From positions 1 through 38,382 of the forward strand of contig CANEAY010000016.1 of NCBI GenBank assembly GCA_947425785.1: a stretch of 38,382 nt of DNA. The letters are read 5' to 3'. A program made the translations under genes and the position numbers. Numbering within the stretch: the first letter of the stretch is position 1; each line of letters starts with the position of its first letter. Shown here in pieces: positions 17,104-24,091 of the stretch. The stretch comes from an uncultured Pseudoflavonifractor sp. Its GTDB lineage: Bacteria; Bacillota; Clostridia; Oscillospirales; Oscillospiraceae. The notes below the pieces were generated by a model. The model did no database searches. It had not been told where the DNA came from and saw nothing but the letters and a program-made list of their open reading frames with translations.

Positions 17104-17676
17104 ATGAATATCCTAAAACGCATTTGTCGCGTGGTCGACACTGTGATCGACGGAATCAGCCGAGTGATCTCCTTTCTGGTTCTCGCTGTTGTGGCCATCA
17201 TTATGTGTGAGGTGATCCTGCGGAGAATCTTCGGTCTTCCGCAGATCTGGACTACCGACCTGATCACGATGCTCTTTGGATGCTATACGGTTATGATCTT
17301 GGCCTTTGGTCTTCAACACAACACTTTTGTATGTGTGGATCTGATCGTGGAACGGATGAAGTCCATCACCCGGCACTGGATCGCTCTGATCACCGCCATC
17401 CTGTTCCAGCTTCCCTTTGCCTATTTCCTGATCCCCAGATCGTGGACGTTCTTTTATCGGAGCCTCTCCACCGGTGAGCGGGGATACTCCGTGTGGGCGC
17501 CCCCCATCTGGCCGGTCAAGCTGTGCCTGTTCATTGGCATGGTTTTGTTGGGCATCCAGATCCTCAACGAGCTGCTCAAGCAGATCTTGTGGCTGCTCAC
17601 TTACTACAAGTCCGGCAAGCAGGAGCCCGCACCCATCTACAGCATGAGCTACTTTACAGAAAAGCACGGCGATTAA
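17104..17676 (+). CDS. dctQ: TRAP transporter small membrane subunit, DctQ family
   Basis: A 190-aa protein with four predicted membrane segments: about 20-41 (ISFLVLAVVAIIMCEVILR), 52-72, 93-113 and 136-158. EVILRRIFGLPQIWTTDL is the typical DctQ pattern after the first segment. DctQ pairs with DctM to form the sodium-driven permease. The ATG at 17104 is preceded by GAAAGG at some distance. The C-terminal tail of about 30 residues (QEPAPIYSMSYFTEKHGD) is longer than in minimal homologues. It lies 18 bases before dctM. Confidence 0.9.
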   Translation: MNILKRICRVVDTVIDGISRVISFLVLAVVAIIMCEVILRRIFGLPQIWTTDLITMLFGCYTVMILAFGLQHNTFVCVDLIVERMKSITRHWIALITAILFQLPFAYFLIPRSWTFFYRSLSTGERGYSVWAPPIWPVKLCLFIGMVLLGIQILNELLKQILWLLTYYKSGKQEPAPIYSMSYFTEKHGD

Positions 17677-17694
17677 AAAGAGGAGGAAAGTAAG

Positions 17695-19077
17695 TTGGAA
17701 TTCATTTTAAATGGAATCGGCGGGCTCATTTCCTCCCTCGGACTTGACGCCTATTCACTGTCTATCCTGTTCATTGCACTGATGTTCATTATTATGATCG
17801 TTGGTCTGGCCTTCGGTCAGCAGCTGTGCTTTGTTATGGGCGGCATTGGCGTTGTGTTGGGCTTTATTGCCTACAACGCCAACGGTATTACCATCTCGCT
17901 GGTGAAGATGTTCGATGGTATGAACAGCTACAGCTCGGTCGCTATCCCCATGTTTATTCTTATGGCGAACTTCTTAAGCCACTCCAAGGTAGCAGACGGA
18001 CTTTTCGAGTCTATCCGCTACCTGCTGGGCCCCCTGAAGGGCGGCTTGGGTGTGGCCGTCATTCTGGTCTCTACCGTCTTTGCCGCCACCACGGGCATCG
18101 TGGGCGCCTCGGTGGTCACCATGGGTATGCTGTCCTTTCCTGTGCTGCTGCGGAGCAAATACGATAAGTCCCTGACCTGCGGCCTCATCTGCGCTGGTGG
18201 TTGTCTGGGTATCCTGATCCCGCCCTCCATCATGTTGGTGTCCCTTGGTTCCTATGCACAAGTATCTGTAGGCAAGCTCTTTTTTGCTGCCATCGTACCT
18301 GGCCTGCTGCTGAGCTTGTGCTATATTATCTACACGCTGATCGTCTGCCACATCCATCCCGACTATGGCCCCGCCATGAGCGAGGAGGAACTGGCCCAGA
18401 TGCCGCTGAAAAAGCGGATCACCGGCTCTCTGGTCAATCTGGTGCCCCCCCTGCTGCTGATCTTCGGCGTGCTGGGTTCCATCTTCGGCGGCTGGGCCAC
18501 CCCCACCGAGGCCTCCGGCGTGGGCGCTCTGATGGCCCTTGTCTTGACCATCTTCTACCGACAGTTCAGCTGGAAGATGTTCTATACATCCATCATCGAG
18601 ACCGCCAAGACCTGCGCCATGGTGTTCAGCATCCTCTTTATGGCCGGCTGCTTTACCGGCATCTTTATGTCTCTGGACGGCGACGTGGTGATCTATAATA
18701 TGCTGGTCTCCATGGGCATCGGCAAAATTGGGCTTATTGCCATCCTCTTTGCCCTGGTCTTCATTATGGGCTGTTTCCTGGACTGGACCGGTATCGTCAT
18801 GATCGTTCTGCCCGTGTTCCTGCCCATCTGTGACCAGTTCGGCATAGACCGGCTATGGTTGTGCGCCACTATGGCAGTACTGATGCAGACCTGCTTTATG
18901 ACGCCGCCCTTCGGCTTTGCGCTCTTCTTTATCCGAGGCATCGTCCCAGAGGGGGTAAAGATGACAGACGTCTACAAAGGCGTTATCCCATTCCTGGCCA
19001 TCATCATCGCAGTAACTGTACTGTGTTGTGCCGTCCCCAACCTGGTGACCTGGCTGCCCAACGCAATGATCTCTTGA
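17695..19077 (+). CDS. dctM: TRAP transporter large permease subunit, DctM family
   Basis: A 460-aa polytopic protein with about 11-12 membrane segments. DctM hallmarks include VAIPMFILMANFL, GASVVTMGMLSFPVLLR, CAGGCLGILIPPSIMLV and WATPTEASGVGAL; the two repeated proline-rich hairpin regions (IPPSI and MTPPFGFALFF) fit the elevator transport domain. The start is a TTG at 17695 with GAGGAGG 8 bases upstream; no ATG in this position has a better site. It forms the ion-driven channel part of the importer together with DctQ. Confidence 0.93.
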   Translation: MEFILNGIGGLISSLGLDAYSLSILFIALMFIIMIVGLAFGQQLCFVMGGIGVVLGFIAYNANGITISLVKMFDGMNSYSSVAIPMFILMANFLSHSKVADGLFESIRYLLGPLKGGLGVAVILVSTVFAATTGIVGASVVTMGMLSFPVLLRSKYDKSLTCGLICAGGCLGILIPPSIMLVSLGSYAQVSVGKLFFAAIVPGLLLSLCYIIYTLIVCHIHPDYGPAMSEEELAQMPLKKRITGSLVNLVPPLLLIFGVLGSIFGGWATPTEASGVGALMALVLTIFYRQFSWKMFYTSIIETAKTCAMVFSILFMAGCFTGIFMSLDGDVVIYNMLVSMGIGKIGLIAILFALVFIMGCFLDWTGIVMIVLPVFLPICDQFGIDRLWLCATMAVLMQTCFMTPPFGFALFFIRGIVPEGVKMTDVYKGVIPFLAIIIAVTVLCCAVPNLVTWLPNAMIS

Positions 19078-19088
19078 TCTGAACCTTT

Positions 19089-19133
19089 GAACAGGTTCCC
19101 GCTCCTCCTGCGACGGGGAACGGGAACCTGTTC
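19089..19133 (+). terminator. Long hairpin after dctM
   Basis: Perfect 13-bp arms (19089-19101, 19121-19133) around a 19-base loop. There is no T run after it, so it may be a partial terminator or a message-stabilising stem that separates dctPQM from the DUF1847 gene. Confidence 0.55.
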
Positions 19134-19162
19134 GCCATATGACAAAAAGGAGGAGAAAAACC

Positions 19163-19804
19163 GTGGACAAGGAAAAGATCCCCCTCTCCTGCGCGGATTG
19201 CGGCGTTGTGAAGTGTGATCGGTGTGCTGGGGAATACCCCGCTTTCTGTCTCACCACAGGGATGGAAGAAGGGGAGCTGGAGAACCTCCTTTCCATCTAT
19301 GGAGAAGAGGAAAACAAAAAAATCATGGTGGAGGCCGCACAGCTGGAATATGAGGGCTACTGCCAACTGACGCGGGTGGAGGAGACCATCAAATTTGCCC
19401 AACGGATGGGCTATCGTAAGATCGGCATCGCCACCTGTGCCGGGCTGATCCGAGAGACCCGCACTCTGGCCCGCATCCTGCGGGAAAACGGCTTTGAGGT
19501 GTATGCCGTGGCCTGCAAGGCCGGGGCCATTGACAAGAGTACCGTAGGCATCAATAAGGAGTGTGAGTCCATCGGCATACATATGTGCAATCCTATTTTT
19601 CAGGCCCGCCAACTGGAACGGATAGGCACTGAGCTAAACATCGTTATGGGCCTTTGCGTTGGCCATGACAGCCTCTTTTATAAGTACTCCCACACCACGA
19701 CGACCACTATGGTGGTAAAAGATCGGGTGACCGTTCACAATCCTGTGGCGGCCATTTATGGTGCTGACGGATACTATAAGAAAAAACTCTTTCCCGTTAA
19801 ATAA
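19163..19804 (+). CDS. DUF1847 family cysteine-rich metal-binding protein
   Basis: A 213-aa protein recognised as DUF1847. The N-terminus carries a five-cysteine group, C10, C13, C18, C21 and C29 (CADCGVVKCDRC then FC), probably a metal or Fe-S site. The body contains TRVEETIKFAQRMGYRKIGIATC and FEVYAVACKAGAIDK, an alpha/beta fold, and a final GLCVGHDSLFYKYS segment. The start is the GTG at 19163, because AAGGAGG lies 9 bases upstream and is itself inside the reading from the upstream ATG (19139). The function of the family is not established. Being placed after the TRAP genes, it may act in the same pathway. Confidence 0.85.
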   Translation: MDKEKIPLSCADCGVVKCDRCAGEYPAFCLTTGMEEGELENLLSIYGEEENKKIMVEAAQLEYEGYCQLTRVEETIKFAQRMGYRKIGIATCAGLIRETRTLARILRENGFEVYAVACKAGAIDKSTVGINKECESIGIHMCNPIFQARQLERIGTELNIVMGLCVGHDSLFYKYSHTTTTTMVVKDRVTVHNPVAAIYGADGYYKKKLFPVK

Positions 19805-19843
19805 GCGCTTTTCACTATAGCGCAAGGATCTATACAAAGAGCA

Positions 19844-19886
19844 GCCGGCGTTGGAGTGTTCCTCCAACGCCGGCATTATTTTTTGT
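19844..19886 (+). terminator. Rho-independent terminator
   Basis: Perfect 13-bp arms (19844-19856, 19862-19874), five-base loop, followed by ATTATTTTTTG. It ends the TRAP-DUF1847 transcript. Confidence 0.9.
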
Positions 19887-19899
19887 TCTTATTTTTAAC

Positions 19900-20067
19900 T
19901 TATATGAGAACGCCCCGCTCCCGCAGGAGCTCCGCCATAGCCGTCCGATGGGGCCCCACCACGGCAGACATCCAGCGCAGCAGCACCTGGTCGCTGTAAA
20001 TGCGGTAGCGCCCCTTCAGCTCTTCCACGTCCTCTACTTGGGCCAGGGGCCGCTTCCATTCCTCCAT
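19900..20067 (-). CDS. Small 55-aa protein, function unknown
   Basis: A 55-aa protein beginning MEEWKRPLAQVEDVEELKGR, with a hydrophobic/charged pattern (VLLRWMSAVVGPHRTAMAELLRERGVLI) that suggests two helices. I do not recognise it. Support for a real gene: AGAAGAGG 7 bases before the ATG, a promoter TTTACA-N17-TATATT, and divergent placement from an XRE gene whose leader has nearly the same sequence (AGAAGAGGTAT then ATGGAG). It may be a target or antagonist of that regulator. A different frame over the same bases gives a Gly/Ala/Arg-rich product and is a shadow. Confidence 0.6.
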   Translation of the reverse strand: MEEWKRPLAQVEDVEELKGRYRIYSDQVLLRWMSAVVGPHRTAMAELLRERGVLI

Positions 20068-20093
20068 AGATATACCTCTTCTCTGTGTTTATT

Positions 20094-20128
20094 TCTATAA
20101 ATATAGCATAAATATTTATAGATGTAAA
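20094..20128 (-). promoter_or_regulatory. Promoter of the 55-aa gene overlapped by an AT-rich palindrome (operator)
   Basis: On the minus strand TTTACA (20128-20123), 17 bases, TATATT (20105-20100). An inverted repeat with perfect 11-bp arms, TCTATAAATAT (20094-20104) and ATATTTATAGA (20112-20122), covers the spacer and -10 box. This is where a repressor such as the neighbouring XRE protein would bind. Confidence 0.6.
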
Positions 20129-20179
20129 CATAACCTTTTCTTTTTGCTATGGTAATAAAAAAACAGAAGAGGTATTTTT

Positions 20180-20488
20180 ATGGAGATAGGAAAACGGATC
20201 GTTTCCCTGCGGGAAGCCAAGGGGTGGACAACCAACCGGCTGGCCAACCTCTGCGGCCTGTCCCAGAGCTTTCTCCGGGCAGTGGAGCTGGGGGAGAAGG
20301 GGATCTCGGTGGAGAGCCTGAACCTGGTGTGCGACGCCCTGGGGGTCTCTCTGCGGGCCTTTTTCGATGTGCCCGAGGCAGGGGAGGGGCCGGAGGATGC
20401 CCTTCGGCGGCGGCTGGAAGAACTGACCCCCCATCAGCGGGCCGCACTGACCGCCTTCCTGGACGCCATGACGGCCCGGCGGGAATAA
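20180..20488 (+). CDS. XRE family helix-turn-helix regulator
   Basis: A 102-aa protein with an N-terminal Cro/CI-type helix-turn-helix (residues about 5-62): IVSLREAKGWTTNRLANLCGLSQSFLRAVELGEKG, then ISVESLNLVCDALGVSLRAFFDV. The C-terminal 35 residues (EDALRRRLEELTPHQRAALTAFLDAMTARR) look helical and may dimerise. AGAAGAGG lies 7 bases before the ATG. It is divergent from the 55-aa gene, with the palindrome at 20094-20122 between them, which suggests it controls that promoter and perhaps its own. Confidence 0.88.
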   Translation: MEIGKRIVSLREAKGWTTNRLANLCGLSQSFLRAVELGEKGISVESLNLVCDALGVSLRAFFDVPEAGEGPEDALRRRLEELTPHQRAALTAFLDAMTARRE

Positions 20489-20530
20489 AAAAATTCACAT
20501 TTCTCCCCTTTCTTTTCTGTCCAAAGGGAT

Positions 20531-20536
20531 TATAAT
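20531..20536 (+). promoter_or_regulatory. Likely -10 box for the AI-2E-type gene
   Basis: TATAAT, 45 bases before the ATG at 20581. No convincing -35 box was found at 16-18 bases, so this is tentative. Confidence 0.4.
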
Positions 20537-20580
20537 ACCTATCACTACCTACCCTTTCTGACTTACAAAGGAGGATCACC

Positions 20581-21729
20581 ATGGAGAAACTCACCTGGCC
20601 CCAACGGGGCCATCTCTGGCTGCGGCTGGGCCTGCGCCTGCTTTTGCTCCTGCTGGGGCTTTGGGCGCTGGTGCGGCTGGGGCCCACTGTGGTCTCCCTG
20701 TTTTCCCCCTTCCTTCTGGCCCTGCTGATGTCCTGGCTTCTGTCCCCGGCGGTGCGCTGGCTCCACGAAAAGCTGGGCGTTTCCCGGCGGTTTTTGTCCC
20801 TGTTTCTTCTGCTTCTGGTCTTTGTGGCCCTGGGCGGGATCCTGTGGGCTCTGGCGGCGGGGGCGGCCAAGGAGTTAGTGTCCCTGGCTGGGAACTGGGA
20901 GACCCTGGTGGCCTCCCTCCAAGCGGCCTCCGACGCCGTCGGCCACACCTTCTCCCGGCTGATGGATCACCTGCCCGCCGGCGCCCAGGAGACGGCAGAG
21001 GGCCTTGTGGCCCGGTTCTTCCAATGGCTGGAGACCGTTTTCCCCTCCCTCCTCTCCAGGACGATGGACGCCCTCACCGGGGTGGCCAAGCAAGTGCCTT
21101 CTTTCGCGGTGGGCTCGGTGGTGTTCATCATGGCCTCCTACTTCATCACCGCCGACTATCCCCGTCTGCGCTCCTCCCTCACCGACCGGCTCCCGGACGG
21201 GCCACGGGCCTTTCTCTCCCTGGTGAAGGGGGCCGCCTCGGCCGGCTTTGGCGGCTATGTGAAGGCGGAGCTCATCCTTTCCATCGGTGTGTTTTTCATT
21301 CTGTTGGGGGGCTTTTTCCTCATCCACCAGCCCTACGCCCTGCTGCTGGCCCTGGCCCTGGCGGTGCTGGACTTTATCCCCATCATCGGCTCCGGCACGG
21401 CCATGGTGCCCTGGGCTCTGGTGGACTTGCTCACCGGGAACTTCCGTCACGCCGTGGGCCTCATGGTGGTGTGGGGCCTGGTTGCCCTCTTCCGCCGGCT
21501 GGCGGAACCAAAGGTGCTGGGAAACCAGACCGGCCTTTCCCCCATCCTGTCCCTGGTCAGCGTCTATGTGGGGATGCAGGCGGCAGGGGTGCTGGGCATG
21601 GTGCTGGGCCCGGTCATCTGTCTGGTGGCTCTGGATATCGGCCGTTCCGGGGTGTTGGACAACACTCTGACCGACATGAAACTGGCTTTCCGGGACACGG
21701 CAGCCATCCTGGGAGAGCGGCAAGAGTGA
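20581..21729 (+). CDS. AI-2E/PerM family membrane protein (YtvI-like)
   Basis: A 382-aa membrane protein of the AI-2E transporter superfamily. N-terminal segments at about 13-33, 36-55 and 72-92 are followed by a soluble helical part (93-175). A C-terminal membrane bundle carries the family signature ALAVLDFIPIIGSGTAMVPWA (about 258-278) and RRLAEPKVLGNQTGLSPILSL. Relatives include YtvI, made during sporulation in Bacillus, and sodium/lithium antiporters; transport of autoinducer-2 is shown for only a few members. An AAAGGAGG site precedes the ATG. Leucine codons are unusually dense because of the membrane content. Confidence 0.88.
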   Translation: MEKLTWPQRGHLWLRLGLRLLLLLLGLWALVRLGPTVVSLFSPFLLALLMSWLLSPAVRWLHEKLGVSRRFLSLFLLLLVFVALGGILWALAAGAAKELVSLAGNWETLVASLQAASDAVGHTFSRLMDHLPAGAQETAEGLVARFFQWLETVFPSLLSRTMDALTGVAKQVPSFAVGSVVFIMASYFITADYPRLRSSLTDRLPDGPRAFLSLVKGAASAGFGGYVKAELILSIGVFFILLGGFFLIHQPYALLLALALAVLDFIPIIGSGTAMVPWALVDLLTGNFRHAVGLMVVWGLVALFRRLAEPKVLGNQTGLSPILSLVSVYVGMQAAGVLGMVLGPVICLVALDIGRSGVLDNTLTDMKLAFRDTAAILGERQE

Positions 21730-21821
21730 TCGCCCGGATCTCTTAAAAATATCAAAACGTTTTTTCAGGTTTTGGCTTTCAAAAGTCAAAATTCAAAAAA
21801 CGCTCGATTTTTCTTCATTTT

Positions 21822-21850
21822 TTGGACATATTTCCAAGGTATCGTATAGA
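21822..21850 (+). promoter_or_regulatory. Promoter of the HtrA-like protease gene
   Basis: TTGGAC (21822-21827), 17 bases, TATAGA (21845-21850), a good housekeeping-type promoter 40 bases before the ATG at 21890. Confidence 0.7.
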
Positions 21851-21889
21851 CTGTTCCACGGGAAACTGATACCAAAGGAGCGAACAAAT

Positions 21890-23209
21890 ATGTATTATAA
21901 CGACTATAACCGTATGCGGGACGAGGACTTTATCCCGGTAGACAACTTCCAGGTGGATGGCCAGAATCCTGCCCCGAAAAAGAAGAAAAAACACAATGGC
22001 GTGAAGATCACCGCCCTGTGTCTGGCCTGCGCCCTGCTGGGGGGCGTAGGCGGCGTGGCCGCCGGCCGGGTCATCCCCATGAACTCCACCACCCTCTATA
22101 CCGGAGAGCATCCCCCGGTGGCGGTGTCCATGTCCAACGTGGTCACCGAAGAGCCCATGTCCGGCGCCCAGGTCTACGCCGCCAACGTCGGCTCCGCCGT
22201 AGGCATCACCACCGAGCTGGTCACCACCAACTACTGGGGCCAGCGGGTGAAGGGGGCCGCGGCAGGTTCCGGCTTCGTCATCAGCCGGGACGGCTATATC
22301 CTCACCAACTACCACGTCATTGACGGCGCCACCGCCATCCAGGTGGCCTTTGTGGACGGCACCACCTATGACGCCACCCTGGTAGGGGGCGAGGAGGCCA
22401 ACGACGTGGCCGTGCTGAAGATCGAAGCCGACGACCTGACCCCCGTAGTGCTGGGAGATTCCGACAACCTGGTGGTGGGGGAGCAGGTGTGCGCCATCGG
22501 CAACCCCCTGGGCGAGCTGACCTTCACCTACACCTCCGGCTCCGTCTCTGCCAGAGACCGGGCCATCACCATGGAAAACGGCGAGATCATGAATATGCTC
22601 CAGACCGACACCGCCATCAACTCGGGCAACTCCGGCGGGCCGCTCTTTAATATGTACGGCCAGGTCATCGGCATCACCACCGCCAAGTATTCTTCCTCCA
22701 ACTCCTCCTCCGCCAGCGTGGAGGGCATCGGCTTCGCCATTCCCATCAATGACGTGAAGGACATGGTGAAGGACATCATGGAGAAGGGCTACGTCACCGG
22801 CAAGCCCAACGTGGGTATTTTGATGGAGAATGTGTCCTCTGAGGCCACCCAGCGTTACGGCATCCCCGCCGGCGCCTATATTGCCGCCGTGCTGGACGGC
22901 TCCTGCGCCGACAAGGCAGGGCTCCAGAGCGGTGATATCGTCACCGCCGTAGATAATGCCGCCGTCACCAGCCGGGAACAGCTCAAGTCGGCGGTGAAGA
23001 ACTACAAGGCCGGGGACACGGTGGTCTTTACCGTCTTCCGAAACGGGGAGTATCTGGAGCTTTCCATCACCCTGGACGAGGTCACCAAGGAGCGGGACGA
23101 GGCCATGGCAGGGCTCCAGGAGCAATACCAGCAGGCCCAGCAGCCCACCCAGCAGCAACAGCAGTCCAACGGCTTTGGAAGCTGGCCCTTCAACTTCTTC
23201 GGCTGGTAA
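21890..23209 (+). CDS. Membrane-anchored HtrA/DegP-like serine protease
   Basis: A 439-aa trypsin-like protease with a short cytoplasmic N-terminus, a lysine patch, and one membrane segment (about 38-60). The protease domain has the triad H142 (TNYHVID), D172 (NDVAVLKI) and S248 (GNSGGPLF). One PDZ domain follows (about 310-400, GLQSGDIVTAVDNAAV). The C-terminal tail is rich in Gln and ends in aromatic residues (GSWPFNFFGW). It would act on the outer face of the membrane in protein quality control. It has its own promoter and a shared terminator, and is convergent with jag. Confidence 0.95.
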   Translation: MYYNDYNRMRDEDFIPVDNFQVDGQNPAPKKKKKHNGVKITALCLACALLGGVGGVAAGRVIPMNSTTLYTGEHPPVAVSMSNVVTEEPMSGAQVYAANVGSAVGITTELVTTNYWGQRVKGAAAGSGFVISRDGYILTNYHVIDGATAIQVAFVDGTTYDATLVGGEEANDVAVLKIEADDLTPVVLGDSDNLVVGEQVCAIGNPLGELTFTYTSGSVSARDRAITMENGEIMNMLQTDTAINSGNSGGPLFNMYGQVIGITTAKYSSSNSSSASVEGIGFAIPINDVKDMVKDIMEKGYVTGKPNVGILMENVSSEATQRYGIPAGAYIAAVLDGSCADKAGLQSGDIVTAVDNAAVTSREQLKSAVKNYKAGDTVVFTVFRNGEYLELSITLDEVTKERDEAMAGLQEQYQQAQQPTQQQQQSNGFGSWPFNFFGW

Positions 23210-23222
23210 ACTGAAAAGGATA

Positions 23223-23259
23223 AAAAAACAGCGTCACGATACTCGTGACGCTGTTTTTT
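23223..23259. terminator. Bidirectional terminator between htrA-like gene and jag
   Basis: A perfect inverted repeat with 17-bp arms (23223-23239, 23243-23259) around three bases. Each strand ends in a T run, so it can serve both convergent genes. Confidence 0.93.
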
Positions 23260-23269
23260 ATTGCGTTTT

Positions 23270-24061
23270 TTATTCCTCGCCGTAGGCAACCACGATACGG
23301 CGGTTGGGCTCTACCCCCACAGAGTAAGTAGAGACGCCGGGGTAGTCCTGCAGCGCGGTGTGGACTACATGCCGCTCATAGGCGTTCATGGGCTCCAGCG
23401 TCATGTTCCGGCGGTAGCGCACCACCTTGTCCGCCACCCGGCGGGCCATGCGCTCCAGGGACTCCTCCCGCTTGGAGCGGTAGCCCTCGGCATCCACACG
23501 GACACGGACGCGCTTAGCCTGGCCGTGGTTCACGGCATAGCCGGTGAGCTGCTGGATGGCGTCCAGGGTCTCGCCCCGGCGGCCGATGACGGCTCCCAGA
23601 CCCTCGCCCACCAGCTCTACCAGGTAGTTGCCCTCTTCGTCCACAGAGACCTGGGGGACGGCGCTCACCTCCATCCGCTCCAGAAGGCCGGTGAGGAAGT
23701 CGGCGATCTTAGCGGCCCGGTCGTCATCAGCAGGGGCGGCGGTCACGGTCTTTTCAATGAGCTTCTGGACTTCGGCGTCGTCCATTCCCTCGGACATGGA
23801 GGAAATGGCCTCGGCGTCAGCGGCCTCCACAACGGCTTCTTCCCGCTCCTCCCCGGCCAGCGGGGCGGGGGCGGGCTCCTCATCGGGGGCCTCGTAGCTC
23901 ACCTTCACTTTGGCAGGGGTGCCGCCAATGCCCAGAAATCCGGGCTTGGCAAGCTCCAGCACCTCAACGGAGACCTCGTCCCGGGACAGGCCCAGCTCTT
24001 TCAGAGCGGCAGCGACAGCCGCCTCCTCATTTTTGCCGGTGCTCTCAATAAATTTTATCAT
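23270..24061 (-). CDS. jag: Jag/KhpB RNA-binding protein (SpoIIIJ-associated)
   Basis: A 263-aa protein with three parts: the Jag N-terminal domain (1-55, ELAKPGFLGIGGTPAKVKV), an acidic Ala/Glu linker (about 57-115), then a KH domain with the GRRGETLDAIQ loop (about 160-170) and an R3H domain (LEPMNAYERHVVHTALQ, about 221-237). It binds RNA and is linked to cell division and envelope regulation in Firmicutes. It follows yidC by 30 bases, the normal order. The tRNA-modification and partition genes that usually follow jag are replaced here by a terminator and a convergent protease gene. Confidence 0.95.
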   Translation of the reverse strand: MIKFIESTGKNEEAAVAAALKELGLSRDEVSVEVLELAKPGFLGIGGTPAKVKVSYEAPDEEPAPAPLAGEEREEAVVEAADAEAISSMSEGMDDAEVQKLIEKTVTAAPADDDRAAKIADFLTGLLERMEVSAVPQVSVDEEGNYLVELVGEGLGAVIGRRGETLDAIQQLTGYAVNHGQAKRVRVRVDAEGYRSKREESLERMARRVADKVVRYRRNMTLEPMNAYERHVVHTALQDYPGVSTYSVGVEPNRRIVVAYGEE

Positions 24062-24091
24062 AGTTTCTATCTCCTTCCCACAGGGAACTTG

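Noticed and set aside
19139-19163. ATG at 19139 as the start of the DUF1847 gene
   Set aside because: The AAGGAGG ribosome site is inside the first codons of that reading and correctly spaced for the GTG at 19163; the extra residues are just KRRRK-type translation of the site.
19895-20131. 78-codon minus-strand frame beginning at 20131
   Set aside because: Gly/Ala/Arg-rich composition, start inside the palindromic promoter, and no ribosome site. The 55-aa frame at 19900-20067 has both promoter and ribosome site.
21758-21802. AT-rich imperfect inverted repeat after the AI-2E-type gene
   Set aside because: The arms match only with gaps in low-complexity A/T sequence and have few GC pairs. It may help end transcription but is not convincing as a terminator.
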